A stretch of 64,000 nt of DNA, from positions 62,001 to 126,000 of the forward strand of contig NZ_JAUSVS010000012.1 of the NCBI RefSeq assembly GCF_030814835.1, in the 5' to 3' direction. The notes beneath the pieces were generated by a model. It did not search any database, had not been told where the DNA came from, and worked only from the letters and a program-made list of their open reading frames with translations. Positions 1 through 7,829 of the stretch are shown piece by piece (position 1 is the stretch's first letter; the number at the start of each line of letters is the position of its first letter). A program made the translations under genes and the position numbers. The stretch comes from Caulobacter ginsengisoli. Its GTDB lineage: Bacteria > Pseudomonadota > Alphaproteobacteria > Caulobacterales > Caulobacteraceae.

Positions 1-48
1 GGGGGCAGGCCTCGCCATAATGAGTGCGGATTCGGCCAAAGGAGCGTC

Positions 49-1827
49 ATGGCGGGCGAGGTCTCACCGGGGGAGTATAAGGACGTCCTGCTGTTCCTGG
101 CCACGGCCGGGATCGTGGCCCCGCTGTTCCGCCGCTGGCGCATCAGTCCGATTCTCGGCTTCCTGGGGGCCGGGGTGCTGCTGGGGCCCTCGGGCCTGGG
201 CAGCCTGACCGGCCGGTTCCCCTGGCTCTCCTATTTCACCGTCGACAATCCGGCCGAGATCGCCCAGCTGGCCGAGTTCGGGGTGGTCTTCCTGCTGTTC
301 ATGATCGGGCTGGAGCTTTCCTGGGAGCGGCTGCGGCTGCTGCGCCGGCTGGTGTTCGGCCTGGGAGGCTTGCAGGTCCTGATCTGCGGCTCGGCCATCG
401 CGGCGGGGGCGATGCTGCTGGGCCAGCCGATCCATTCGGCCGCGGCCATCGGGGCGGCCCTGGCGCTCAGCTCCACCGCCATCGTCATGCCCATCCTCAC
501 CGAGCGAAAGCGCCAGCACAGCCAGGCCGGCCGGGCCGTCTTCGCCGTGCTGCTGCTGCAGGACCTGGCGGTGGCCCCCATCCTGATCACCATCACCCTG
601 ATCGGCGGCCACAGCGGCGAAACCCTGTCGCCCAAGGTGTTGCTGACCTTCGCGCCGGCGGTGCTGGGCATGCTGGCCCTGGTGTTCTTCGGCCGGCTGC
701 TGCTGCGGCCGATGATGCGCTCGGTGGCCAAGGCCAAGAGCCACGAGATGTTCATGGCCGCCTCGCTGCTGGTGGTGCTGGGGGCGGGGCTGCTCAGCGC
801 CCTGACCGGGCTTTCCATGGCGCTGGGCGCCTTCATCGCCGGCTTGCTGCTGGCCGAGACCGAGTACCGCCACGAGGTCGAGGTGACCATCGAGCCGTTC
901 AAGGGCCTCTTGCTGGGCCTGTTCTTCGTCTCGGTCGGCATCGGGCTGGACCTGCGGCTGCTGGCCGCCGAGCCGCTGGTCATCCTGGGCATGACCGCCG
1001 GGGTGCTGGTCCTCAACGCCAGCGTGGTGTTCGGCCTGGCCCGTCTCTTCAGGCTGACCAGCCGCCAGGCCATCGAGACCGCCCTGCTGCTGGCGGCGGG
1101 CGGCGAGTTCGCCTTCGTCATTCTGACCTCGGCGGTCGACCAGGGGGTGGTGGCCACGGCCATCAGCCAGCCGATCCTGGTCGCCTCGACCCTGTCGATG
1201 TTCCTGCTGCCCTTCCTGGCCCAGCTGGGCGCCAGGCTGGGCGGCCGGCCGGGGGCCAGCGCCGGGCTGAACCTGGCGGCCGATCCCCCCGACAGGATCG
1301 ACGGGCCGGCCGTCATCGTCGTCGGCTATGGCCGGGTCGGGCGGCTGGTCGGCGATATGCTGAGCCGCCATGAGGTGGCCTGGGTGGCCGCCGAGCGCGA
1401 CCCGGCCCTGGTCGAGCCCGGCCGCCGGGCCGGCCACGCCATCTTCTTCGGCGACGCCTCACGGCATGAATTTCTCGAGCGTTGCGGCCTGGAGTCCGCC
1501 CGGGCCCTGGTCGTCACCATGGACAGCCCCGAGGGCGCCGAGGCCGTGGTCGCCGCCGCCCGCGAACTGCATCCCGACCTGAAGATCGTGGCCCGGGCCC
1601 GCGACGCCCGCCACGCCAAGCGGCTCTACGAACTGGGCGCCACCGACGCGGTGCCCGAGACCATCGAGGCCTCGCTGCAGCTTTCCGAGGCCACCCTGGT
1701 CGATATCGGCATCCCCATGGGCCTGGTCATCGCCTCGATCCACGAACGCCGCGACGAGATCCGCAAGGAGCTGAACCGGCCGGATTCGCTGGGGGCGGGG
1801 CGGCGGCGGCTTAGGGACGCGCGGTAG
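49..1827 (+). CDS. KefB/KefC-type cation:proton antiporter (CPA2) with RCK domain
   Basis: Predicted inner-membrane K+/H+ (or Na+/H+) antiporter of 592 aa. Residues about 10-390 are a run of hydrophobic helices of Na+/H+-exchanger type, including the conserved region ending in an AGLLLAETEYRHEVE-like stretch. A cytoplasmic RCK/TrkA-N domain follows, with the nucleotide-binding glycine motif GYGRVG at 426-431. The family exports K+ in exchange for H+, often gated by NAD(H) or glutathione adducts; which applies here is unknown. The start has a good ribosome site (GGAGCGTC directly before ATG). It stands alone: the next gene is 244 bases away across an inverted repeat. The family is clear, the exact ion is not. 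Confidence 0.9.
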   Translation: MAGEVSPGEYKDVLLFLATAGIVAPLFRRWRISPILGFLGAGVLLGPSGLGSLTGRFPWLSYFTVDNPAEIAQLAEFGVVFLLFMIGLELSWERLRLLRRLVFGLGGLQVLICGSAIAAGAMLLGQPIHSAAAIGAALALSSTAIVMPILTERKRQHSQAGRAVFAVLLLQDLAVAPILITITLIGGHSGETLSPKVLLTFAPAVLGMLALVFFGRLLLRPMMRSVAKAKSHEMFMAASLLVVLGAGLLSALTGLSMALGAFIAGLLLAETEYRHEVEVTIEPFKGLLLGLFFVSVGIGLDLRLLAAEPLVILGMTAGVLVLNASVVFGLARLFRLTSRQAIETALLLAAGGEFAFVILTSAVDQGVVATAISQPILVASTLSMFLLPFLAQLGARLGGRPGASAGLNLAADPPDRIDGPAVIVVGYGRVGRLVGDMLSRHEVAWVAAERDPALVEPGRRAGHAIFFGDASRHEFLERCGLESARALVVTMDSPEGAEAVVAAARELHPDLKIVARARDARHAKRLYELGATDAVPETIEASLQLSEATLVDIGIPMGLVIASIHERRDEIRKELNRPDSLGAGRRRLRDAR

Positions 1828-1842
1828 CCACCTCTTTCTTCT

Positions 1843-1995
1843 CCCTTCCTCCTCGATGGAGGAAGGGCGGGGATGGTGGTGGTGGCAGTGCGTTTCCGGA
1901 AGAACGCGGGGAGGCGTGGTCGCCACCCTGAGCCAGTCGCCCACACACCGAGCGCACACCACCAACCCTGCCCTTCCTCCATCGAGGAGGAAGGG
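1843..1995. repeat. long mirrored intergenic repeat (39-bp arms)
   Basis: Arms at 1843-1881 and 1957-1995 are inverted copies of each other with only about two mismatches. Each arm also folds on itself (CCTTCCTCC / GGAGGAAGG). The spacer is about 75 bases. It lies between two genes of the same direction, so it is not simply a terminator shared by convergent genes. One of at least eight elements with this architecture in the window. Confidence 0.8.
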
Positions 1996-2036
1996 TTCCG
2001 GACGGAGCTCTTGCATTTTCGATGACGAGCAAGTAA

Positions 2037-2056
2037 ATAACTGACCGGTCAGTTAT
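2037..2056. promoter_or_regulatory. TetR-type operator, perfect 20-bp palindrome
   Basis: ATAACTGACCGGTCAGTTAT is a perfect dyad ending 15 bases before the TetR start codon. Position and symmetry fit autoregulation of the efflux operon by its own repressor. Binding is inferred. Confidence 0.8.
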
Positions 2057-2071
2057 CAACGAGCCAAACCC

Positions 2072-2713
2072 ATGACCCCCGGCCAACCCAAATGGCGCCG
2101 ACGCAAGGAGGCCCGCCCCAGCGAGATCGTCGAGGCGGCGCTGGAGGTGTTCGCCGAGAAGGGCTTCGCCGCGGCGCGGCTGGACGACATCGCCGCCCAG
2201 GCCGGGGTGAGCAAGGGCGCACTCTATCTTTACTTCGAGACCAAGCAGGACCTGTTCCGGGCCGTGGTCCGCCAGGCGATCAGCCCCAACCTCGACCAGG
2301 TCGAGGCCGCGGTGGCGGCCGCCGACATTCCCTTCGGCCTGCTGCTGCGCGGCTTCTACGGCCGGATGCTGATCATGCTGACCACCACCCGGATCGGGGC
2401 GGTGGCCAAGATGGTGATCGGCGAGTCGCGCAACTTCCCCGACCTGGCCCAGGTCTGGCATGACGAACTGGTCAGCCGGGCCGTGACCCTGATGAGCGGC
2501 GTCATCGCCAGGGCCCAGGCCCGCGGCGAGGTCAGGCCCGGCGATCCGCGCCTGCACGCCTTCTCCATCGTCGGGCCCATCCTGCTGGGCGTGCTGTGGA
2601 CCGAGGTCTTCACCCCGGTCGGCGCCCAGCCCATCGACCTTGCCCAGCTCGTCAACCAGCACGCCGACACCATCCTGGCCGGGCTGCTGGTCCAGCCGGA
2701 GGCCCAGTCATGA
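2072..2713 (+). CDS. TetR/AcrR family transcriptional repressor of efflux operon
   Basis: 213 aa. An N-terminal TetR helix-turn-helix occupies about residues 14-63 (SEIVEAALEVFAEKGF, then GVSKGALYLYF), followed by an all-helical ligand-binding domain. It is first in a four-gene run with an HlyD-type adaptor, ABC ATPase and ABC-2 permease, only 10 bases before the adaptor gene. A perfect palindrome sits just upstream. The layout predicts a drug- or solvent-responsive repressor of the pump and of itself; the inducer is unknown. Confidence 0.92.
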   Translation: MTPGQPKWRRRKEARPSEIVEAALEVFAEKGFAAARLDDIAAQAGVSKGALYLYFETKQDLFRAVVRQAISPNLDQVEAAVAAADIPFGLLLRGFYGRMLIMLTTTRIGAVAKMVIGESRNFPDLAQVWHDELVSRAVTLMSGVIARAQARGEVRPGDPRLHAFSIVGPILLGVLWTEVFTPVGAQPIDLAQLVNQHADTILAGLLVQPEAQS

Positions 2714-2723
2714 GGGTTAAGCC

Positions 2724-3695
2724 ATGAAGGCCGTTCCGCGTATCGTCATCGTCGTGATCGTGCTGAGCGCGATCGGCGCCCTGTTCTGGTGGGCCTGGGG
2801 CCGGCCGGGCGCGCCTGCAAGGCTGTCGGGCTATGTCGAGGGTGAGGCGCTCTATCTCTCTTCGTCCCAGCCGGGCGCGGTGCGGCAGGTGTCGGTGGTC
2901 CGGGGGCAGCGGGTCGCCGCCGGGGCGCCGCTGTTCGTGCTGGATACCGGCCCGCTGTCGGCCCAGCAGGCCCAGGCCCAGGCCGGGGTGGCCGCCGCCG
3001 ATGCGCGGGTGGCCGACGCCGCCAAGGGGCTGCGGCCTACCGAGCTGTCGGTCTATGACGCCGAGCGGGCCGCCGCCCAGGCGACCCTGCGCCAGGCCCA
3101 GGCCGAGCTGAACCGCATCCGCCCCCTGGTCGCCAAGGGCATCTACGCCCCGGCGCGCCTGGACCAGGTCAAGGCCAACTACGACGCCGCAGCCGCCAAT
3201 GTCCGGGCCATCGAGGCCCGGCGCGCTTCCGGAACACTCGGGGGCCGCCCCGACGCCGTGCTGGCCGCCCAGGCCCAGGCGGCCCAGGCGCGCGGCGTGC
3301 TGGCCGAGACGCAGAGCCGGCTGGCCCAGGCCGGACCGGTCGCCCCCGCCGCCGGCCGCATCGAGGACGTCTATTTCCAGCCCGGCGAATGGGCCGCCGC
3401 CAACCAGCCGGTGGTGGCCCTGATCCCCGACGACCGGGTGCGGGTGCGCTTCTATGTCCCCGAGCGCGACATCGCCCGCTATCCGGTCGGGACGCGGGTG
3501 AAGTTCAGCTGCGACGGCTGCAGGGCCGGGCTGTCGGCGGTGGTGAACTATGTCAGCCCCCGGCCGGAGTTTACCCCGCCGGTGATCTACAGCCGCGAGA
3601 GCCGCGACCGCATGGTCTTTCTGGTCGAGGCGCGGCCCGATAATGGCGCCAGCCTGATCCCGGGCCAGCCCATCGACGTGGTCCCCGTGAAATGA
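2724..3695 (+). CDS. HlyD/membrane-fusion family efflux adaptor subunit
   Basis: 323 aa periplasmic adaptor. One N-terminal membrane anchor (about residues 5-25, IVIVVIVLSAIGALFWW) is followed by a lipoyl-like segment (GAVRQVSVVRGQRVAAG), a long Ala/Gln-rich alpha-hairpin (about 80-200), the second lipoyl half and a beta-barrel domain. It resembles YbhG/YhiI-type adaptors of ABC-2 exporters. It would link the inner-membrane pump to an outer-membrane TolC-type channel, which is not encoded here. Its last codons overlap the ATPase start (ATGA), indicating translational coupling. Confidence 0.9.
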   Translation: MKAVPRIVIVVIVLSAIGALFWWAWGRPGAPARLSGYVEGEALYLSSSQPGAVRQVSVVRGQRVAAGAPLFVLDTGPLSAQQAQAQAGVAAADARVADAAKGLRPTELSVYDAERAAAQATLRQAQAELNRIRPLVAKGIYAPARLDQVKANYDAAAANVRAIEARRASGTLGGRPDAVLAAQAQAAQARGVLAETQSRLAQAGPVAPAAGRIEDVYFQPGEWAAANQPVVALIPDDRVRVRFYVPERDIARYPVGTRVKFSCDGCRAGLSAVVNYVSPRPEFTPPVIYSRESRDRMVFLVEARPDNGASLIPGQPIDVVPVK

Positions 3696-4609
3696 CTCTC
3701 GCTGTCGACGTCCGTGGACTGAACAAGTCGTTCGGCGACAAGCATGTCGTCCAGGACGTCGATATTCAGGTGGGGACCGGCAGGATCACCGGCTTCCTGG
3801 GCCCCAACGGCTCGGGCAAGACCACCACCCTGCGCATGCTCTGCGGCCTGCTGACTCCTGACAGCGGCGAGGGCGAGGTGCTGGGGCTGGACTTCCGTCG
3901 TCACGCCGAGGCGGTGAAGCGCCAGACCGGCTACATGACCCAGAAGTTCTCGCTCTATGAGGACCTGGCCATCGAGGAGAACCTCGACTTCATCGCCCAG
4001 GTCTACAGCCTGGACAATCGCCGCCGCCGGGTGGCCGAGGCGCTGGAGCGGCTGGGCCTGGGCAACCGCCGCCGGCAGCTGGCCGGCAGCCTGTCGGGCG
4101 GCTGGAAACAGCGGCTGGCCCTGGCCGCCTGCATCCTGCACGAGCCCAAGCTGCTGCTGCTCGACGAACCCACCGCCGGGGTCGATCCCAAGGCCCGCCG
4201 CGAGTTCTGGGACGAGATCCACGCCCTGTCGGCCGAGGGCCTGACCGTGCTGGTCTCCACCCACTACATGGACGAGGCCGAACGCTGCCACGACATCGCC
4301 TATATCGCCTATGGCCGGCTGATGGCGCGGGGGACAGCCGAGGAGGTCATCGACCGCTCGGGCCTGATCACCTACCGCGCCGAGGGGCCGGGGGCCGACC
4401 GGCTGTCGCGGGAGCTGGCCGGCAAGCCCGGCGTGGTCATGGCCGCCCCCTTCGGCGCGGCCCTGCATGTCAGCGGCACGGACCGCGCCGCGCTGGAGGC
4501 CGCCATCGCCCCCTATCGCCGGGAACCGTTCCGCTGGAGCGAGGGCCAGCCGACGCTGGAGGATGTCTTCATCCACCTGATGGGCCAGTCGCAGGATAAT
4601 TTCCAATGA
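3692..4609 (+). CDS. ABC transporter ATP-binding protein
   Basis: 305 aa nucleotide-binding subunit of an ABC-2 exporter. Walker A GPNGSGKTT starts at residue 37, the signature is LSGGWKQ at 134-140 (a W where Q/M is usual in LSGGQ/M), Walker B LLLLDEP is at 154-160, and the H-loop lies in STHYMDEAE. The single ATPase domain differs from the tandem ATPases of some YhiH/YbhF relatives. It overlaps both neighbours by 4 bases (ATGA), so adaptor, ATPase and permease form one unit, probably exporting a hydrophobic drug or lipid. Confidence 0.93.
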   Translation: MTLAVDVRGLNKSFGDKHVVQDVDIQVGTGRITGFLGPNGSGKTTTLRMLCGLLTPDSGEGEVLGLDFRRHAEAVKRQTGYMTQKFSLYEDLAIEENLDFIAQVYSLDNRRRRVAEALERLGLGNRRRQLAGSLSGGWKQRLALAACILHEPKLLLLDEPTAGVDPKARREFWDEIHALSAEGLTVLVSTHYMDEAERCHDIAYIAYGRLMARGTAEEVIDRSGLITYRAEGPGADRLSRELAGKPGVVMAAPFGAALHVSGTDRAALEAAIAPYRREPFRWSEGQPTLEDVFIHLMGQSQDNFQ

Positions 4610-5736
4610 CCGGGCTGTCGCTGAATCGCATCTGGGCGGTGCTGACCAAGGAGTTCATCCAACTCACCCGCGACCGGCTGACCTATGCGATGATCCTGGC
4701 CATGCCGCTCGTGCAGCTCTTGCTGTTCGGCTACGCCATCAACAGCGATCCGCACCACCTGCCCACCGCCGTGCTGGTCCAGGACCACGGCCCGATGGCC
4801 CGCTCGACCCTCGCCGCCCTGGCCGGCAGCGGCTATTTCGAGATCACCGAGGAAGCCGCCACGCCCGCCGAGCTGGACCAGGCCCTGGCGCTGGGCCGGG
4901 TGCAGTTCACCATCACCATCCCCGCCGACTTCAGCCGCCGGGTGGTGCGCCAGGACAGACCCCAGATCCTGATCGAGGCCGATGCGGCCGATCCCACCGC
5001 CACCAGCGGCGCTCTGGCCGCCGCCGCCGGCCTGCCGGCCGAGGCGCTGAAGCGCGACCTGGTCGGGCCGCTGGCGCGGCCGGGCTCTGGGCCGCCGTTC
5101 GAGGTGGTCGTCCACCGCCGCTACAATCCCGAAGCCATCAGCGCCTACAACATCGTGCCGGGCCTGCTGGGCGTGATCCTGTCCCTGACCCTGGTGATGA
5201 TGACCTCGCTGGGGGTCACCCGCGAATATGAGCGCGGCACCATGGAGAGCCTGCTGGCCACCCCGGTGAGGCCGCTGGAGGTGATGATCGGCAAGCTGGC
5301 GCCCTATGTCCTGGTCGGGCTGGTGCAGACGGCGCTGATCCTGACCCTGGGGAGGGCGCTGTTCGACGTGCCGGTCAGCGGCGGCTGGGGCGCCCTGACC
5401 CTGGGCGTGCTGCTCTTTATCATAGGCAGCCTGGCCCTGGGTTTCCTGATCTCCACCCTGGCCCGCAGCCAGCTGCAGGCCATGCAGATGTCCTTCTTCT
5501 ACATCCTGCCCTCGATCCTGCTGTCGGGCTTCATGTTCCCGTTCCGCGGCATGCCCGGCTGGGCCCAGGCGATCGGCACGGTGATTCCGGTGACCCACTT
5601 CCTGCGGGTGGTCCGGGGCGCCCTGCTGAAGGGTCTGGGAATCGGCGAACTGTGGCCCAGCCTGGGGGCCTTGACCGTCTTTGTCCTGGCCGTTTCGGCC
5701 CTGGCCATGGCCCGCTACCGGACCACGCTGGACTGA
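4606..5736 (+). CDS. ABC-2 type efflux permease
   Basis: 376 aa membrane permease of the YhhJ/YbhR type. One transmembrane helix lies near residues 25-45 (MILAMPLVQLLLFGYAIN), followed by a periplasmic domain of about 130 residues and a C-terminal block of about five helices carrying the ABC-2 motif TREYERGTMESLLATPV. Only one permease is encoded, so a homodimer is likely. Last gene of the TetR-adaptor-ATPase-permease run. Substrate unknown. Confidence 0.92.
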   Translation: MTGLSLNRIWAVLTKEFIQLTRDRLTYAMILAMPLVQLLLFGYAINSDPHHLPTAVLVQDHGPMARSTLAALAGSGYFEITEEAATPAELDQALALGRVQFTITIPADFSRRVVRQDRPQILIEADAADPTATSGALAAAAGLPAEALKRDLVGPLARPGSGPPFEVVVHRRYNPEAISAYNIVPGLLGVILSLTLVMMTSLGVTREYERGTMESLLATPVRPLEVMIGKLAPYVLVGLVQTALILTLGRALFDVPVSGGWGALTLGVLLFIIGSLALGFLISTLARSQLQAMQMSFFYILPSILLSGFMFPFRGMPGWAQAIGTVIPVTHFLRVVRGALLKGLGIGELWPSLGALTVFVLAVSALAMARYRTTLD

Positions 5737-5852
5737 GTTAACGGTCTGTTACCTTGGGTAATTCTCCCCTGAGGCGAGCAACCTTTTGTCGGAAAACGCG
5801 TTGGCGGCGCATTGGACTGGAAAATTGCTTCCGGTGTGGCTCTACTGACACT

Positions 5853-5879
5853 TTGCGGAGGCGGAAGCCTTGCTATAAC
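5853..5879 (+). promoter_or_regulatory. Caulobacter-type housekeeping promoter for ompA-like gene
   Basis: TTGCGG at 5853-5858 and GCTATAAC at 5872-5879 are separated by 13 bases. The -10 fits the Caulobacter sigma-73 consensus GCTANAWC exactly, and the spacing fits its short N10-14. The predicted start would give a leader of about 40 bases. A weaker TTAA-N7-TTAC sequence at 5738-5752 resembles a CtrA box with one mismatch. Confidence 0.6.
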
Positions 5880-5928
5880 AGGATACAAGCGGCTGTTCGT
5901 CGCATGTGGGCAGGAGAGGGCTCTCACT

Positions 5929-6981
5929 ATGAAATTCAAACTCCTGGCGGGAGCGGCTGTAGCCGCCACGCTCATGGCTTCCGGAGCGTCCGCGCAGGAC
6001 ACCGGCTGGTACGGCGCGCTGGATCTGGGCTACCAGTGGTCGGACAACGTCAACTTCGACAACGGCATCACCGTCGACCCGGATGACAGCTGGATGGGCG
6101 TCGCCCGTCTCGGCTACCGGCTGTCGCCGAACTGGCGCGTCGAACTCGAAGGCGCCTATCGTCCGGGCGAAATCCCGGACAGCAACGGCTTCGTCAGCAG
6201 CGGCAACATGGAAGTGTGGTCGCTGATGGGTAACGTCATCGTCGACTTCATTCCCGACGGCGACCTGCATCCCTTCATCGGCGTTGGCGCCGGTATCGCC
6301 TATTCCAACTTCGACATGCTCACCACCCCGACCCTGGTCGTCGCCGATGACAGCGACAGCGCCTGGGCCTGGCAAGGCATCGCCGGCTTCACCGCCAAGG
6401 CGAGCGACCGGATGAATGTCGACTTCACCTATCGCTACTTCCAGACGGGTGACTTCAGCTTCGAGAACAACGGTTCGGCCGGTCCGCTCGAGGGCAGCTA
6501 CAACAACCAGTCGGTGACCGTGGGCATCCGCTACGCGTTCGGCGCCGAGCCGCCGCCCCCGCCGCCGCCGCCCCCGCCTCCGCCGCCTCCCCCCCCGCCG
6601 CCGCCGCCCCCGCCTCCTCCCCCGCCGCCGCCGGCGCCGGTGTATGAGGCCAAGCAGTTCATCGTCTACTTCCCGTTCGATCAGTACATCCTGACGCCGG
6701 AAGCCCAGGCGGTGGTCCAGGAAGCCGCTCAATACGCGGCCGCCGGTGGCGCTGCTTCGGTCCAGGTCGTCGGCCATGCCGACACCTCGGGTTCGGCCAA
6801 GTATAACGTCCGCCTGTCGGAACGCCGCGCCAAGGCCGTCGCCGATGCGCTGGTGGGCCTGGGTGTCAACCAGTCGAGCCTGACGGTCGACTGGAAGGGC
6901 GAAACCGAACTGGCCGTCCCGACTCCGGACGGCACCAAGGAACCGCTGAACCGCCGCTCGACGATCCAGATCAACTTCTGA
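5929..6981 (+). CDS. OmpA family outer-membrane protein with 28-proline linker
   Basis: 350 aa. A signal peptide occupies residues 1-22 (cleavage after GASA). An OmpA-type beta-barrel of about 180 residues follows, then 28 consecutive prolines at 208-235, then a C-terminal OmpA/Pal peptidoglycan-binding domain with the GHADTSGS and NVRLSERRAKAV motifs. It should anchor the outer membrane to the cell wall. The start at MKFKLL was chosen over an upstream in-frame ATG (5812) because it begins a proper signal peptide and has GGAGAGG before it. Codons in the proline run are mixed CCG/CCC/CCT. A strong terminator follows. Confidence 0.93.
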   Translation: MKFKLLAGAAVAATLMASGASAQDTGWYGALDLGYQWSDNVNFDNGITVDPDDSWMGVARLGYRLSPNWRVELEGAYRPGEIPDSNGFVSSGNMEVWSLMGNVIVDFIPDGDLHPFIGVGAGIAYSNFDMLTTPTLVVADDSDSAWAWQGIAGFTAKASDRMNVDFTYRYFQTGDFSFENNGSAGPLEGSYNNQSVTVGIRYAFGAEPPPPPPPPPPPPPPPPPPPPPPPPPPPPAPVYEAKQFIVYFPFDQYILTPEAQAVVQEAAQYAAAGGAASVQVVGHADTSGSAKYNVRLSERRAKAVADALVGLGVNQSSLTVDWKGETELAVPTPDGTKEPLNRRSTIQINF

Positions 6982-7008
6982 TCTGATCTAAAGCGACAAA
7001 ACTAAGCG

Positions 7009-7036
7009 AACCCCCGGTCGAAAGGCCGGGGGTTTT
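7009..7036 (+). terminator. Rho-independent terminator after ompA-like gene
   Basis: Stem AACCCCCGG / CCGGGGGTT with an 8-base loop, ending in TTTT, 28 bases after the stop codon. Confidence 0.9.
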
Positions 7037-7071
7037 GCTTTGTGGGCTGTGCGGCTTGGAAGGCTCGAAGG

Positions 7072-7363
7072 CTTCACCACGAACGACACGAACCCCACGA
7101 ACGGGCCTGCGCTGGCCTGAGGGCCGCCGTTGGATGCCGCGAGAGGGAAACACGAAAAACACGAACGGGTCCGAGCCGGGTCAATGCTGGCCGCAGGCCG
7201 CCTCAACTGATCGACAGCCCTTCGGGCGAAGGCTCAGGGTAGCGCCGCCGTTTTCGTGTTTTTCGTGCTTTTCGTGTTTTTCGTGGTCAATCCTTACGGC
7301 CTTTCAGATCGACCCCAGGCCGGCTCGGACCCGTTCGTGGGGTTCGTGTTGTTCGTGGTGAAA
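7072..7363. repeat. large inverted repeat built of CACGAA units
   Basis: The outer arms at 7072-7105 and 7330-7363 are near-perfect inverted copies of 34 bases carrying CACGAA-type words. Inside are CACGAAAAACACGAACGGG at about 7151-7169 and four tandem 9-base units of (T/G/C)TTTTCGTG at 7250-7285. The text GGGTCCGAGCCGG near 7168 recurs inverted near 7319. This fills the 352-base gap between the ompA-like gene and the receiver gene. No protein-coding content is evident. Confidence 0.75.
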
Positions 7364-7388
7364 TCTTCTTGCGCCGCAGCGCCGGCCG

Positions 7389-7748
7389 TCAGCCCGCCTT
7401 CGCCGACAGCCGGTTGACCAGGGCGTAGAGCGCCTGGTGGTCCACCGGCTTGCCCAGATAGGCCTGATAGATCAGGTCCGCGGGCAGCTTGGACCTCGGC
7501 AGGCCGGTGATCAGGATGACCGGCGGGGCCCCCTGCGGCCGGGCGTTCAGGCGGCGGATCAGTTCGAAACCGTCCATGCGCGGCATGTTGAGGTCGGTGA
7601 CCAGCACGTCGGGCTGGAACTCGCCCATGATCTCCAGGGCCTCGGCGCCGTCGGCGGCCTCGCGCACTTCATGGCCCTGGGCCTCGAGCGCATCGACCAG
7701 CGCCAGGGCGGTGAACGACTCGTCTTCGGCGATGAGGACCTGGGCCAT
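7389..7748 (-). CDS. single-domain response regulator (CheY-like receiver)
   Basis: 119 aa, receiver domain only. Acidic pocket ED at 8-9, phospho-acceptor D52 in VTDLNMPRMDG, T/S in ILITG and the conserved Lys in LGKPVD. It lies 81 bases downstream of the ETR1-like HWE kinase in the same direction and is probably its partner. With no output domain, it would act by protein contact or in a phosphorelay. Confidence 0.92.
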   Translation of the reverse strand: MAQVLIAEDESFTALALVDALEAQGHEVREAADGAEALEIMGEFQPDVLVTDLNMPRMDGFELIRRLNARPQGAPPVILITGLPRSKLPADLIYQAYLGKPVDHQALYALVNRLSAKAG

Positions 7749-7829
7749 CGCGGCTACTCAAAACTCAAGGACCCGGGCCCACGCCCAGTCAACGCCGGGG
7801 ACCCTACAGAATGCGACGGAATGTCGCAA

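Noticed and set aside
64-1437. Antisense frame across the antiporter
   Set aside because: Gln/Gly/His-rich shadow; the plus strand has clear transporter motifs and a ribosome site.
7250-7285. CRISPR-like array in the 9-base tandem repeats
   Set aside because: Units are contiguous, far too short and without spacers; no cas genes.
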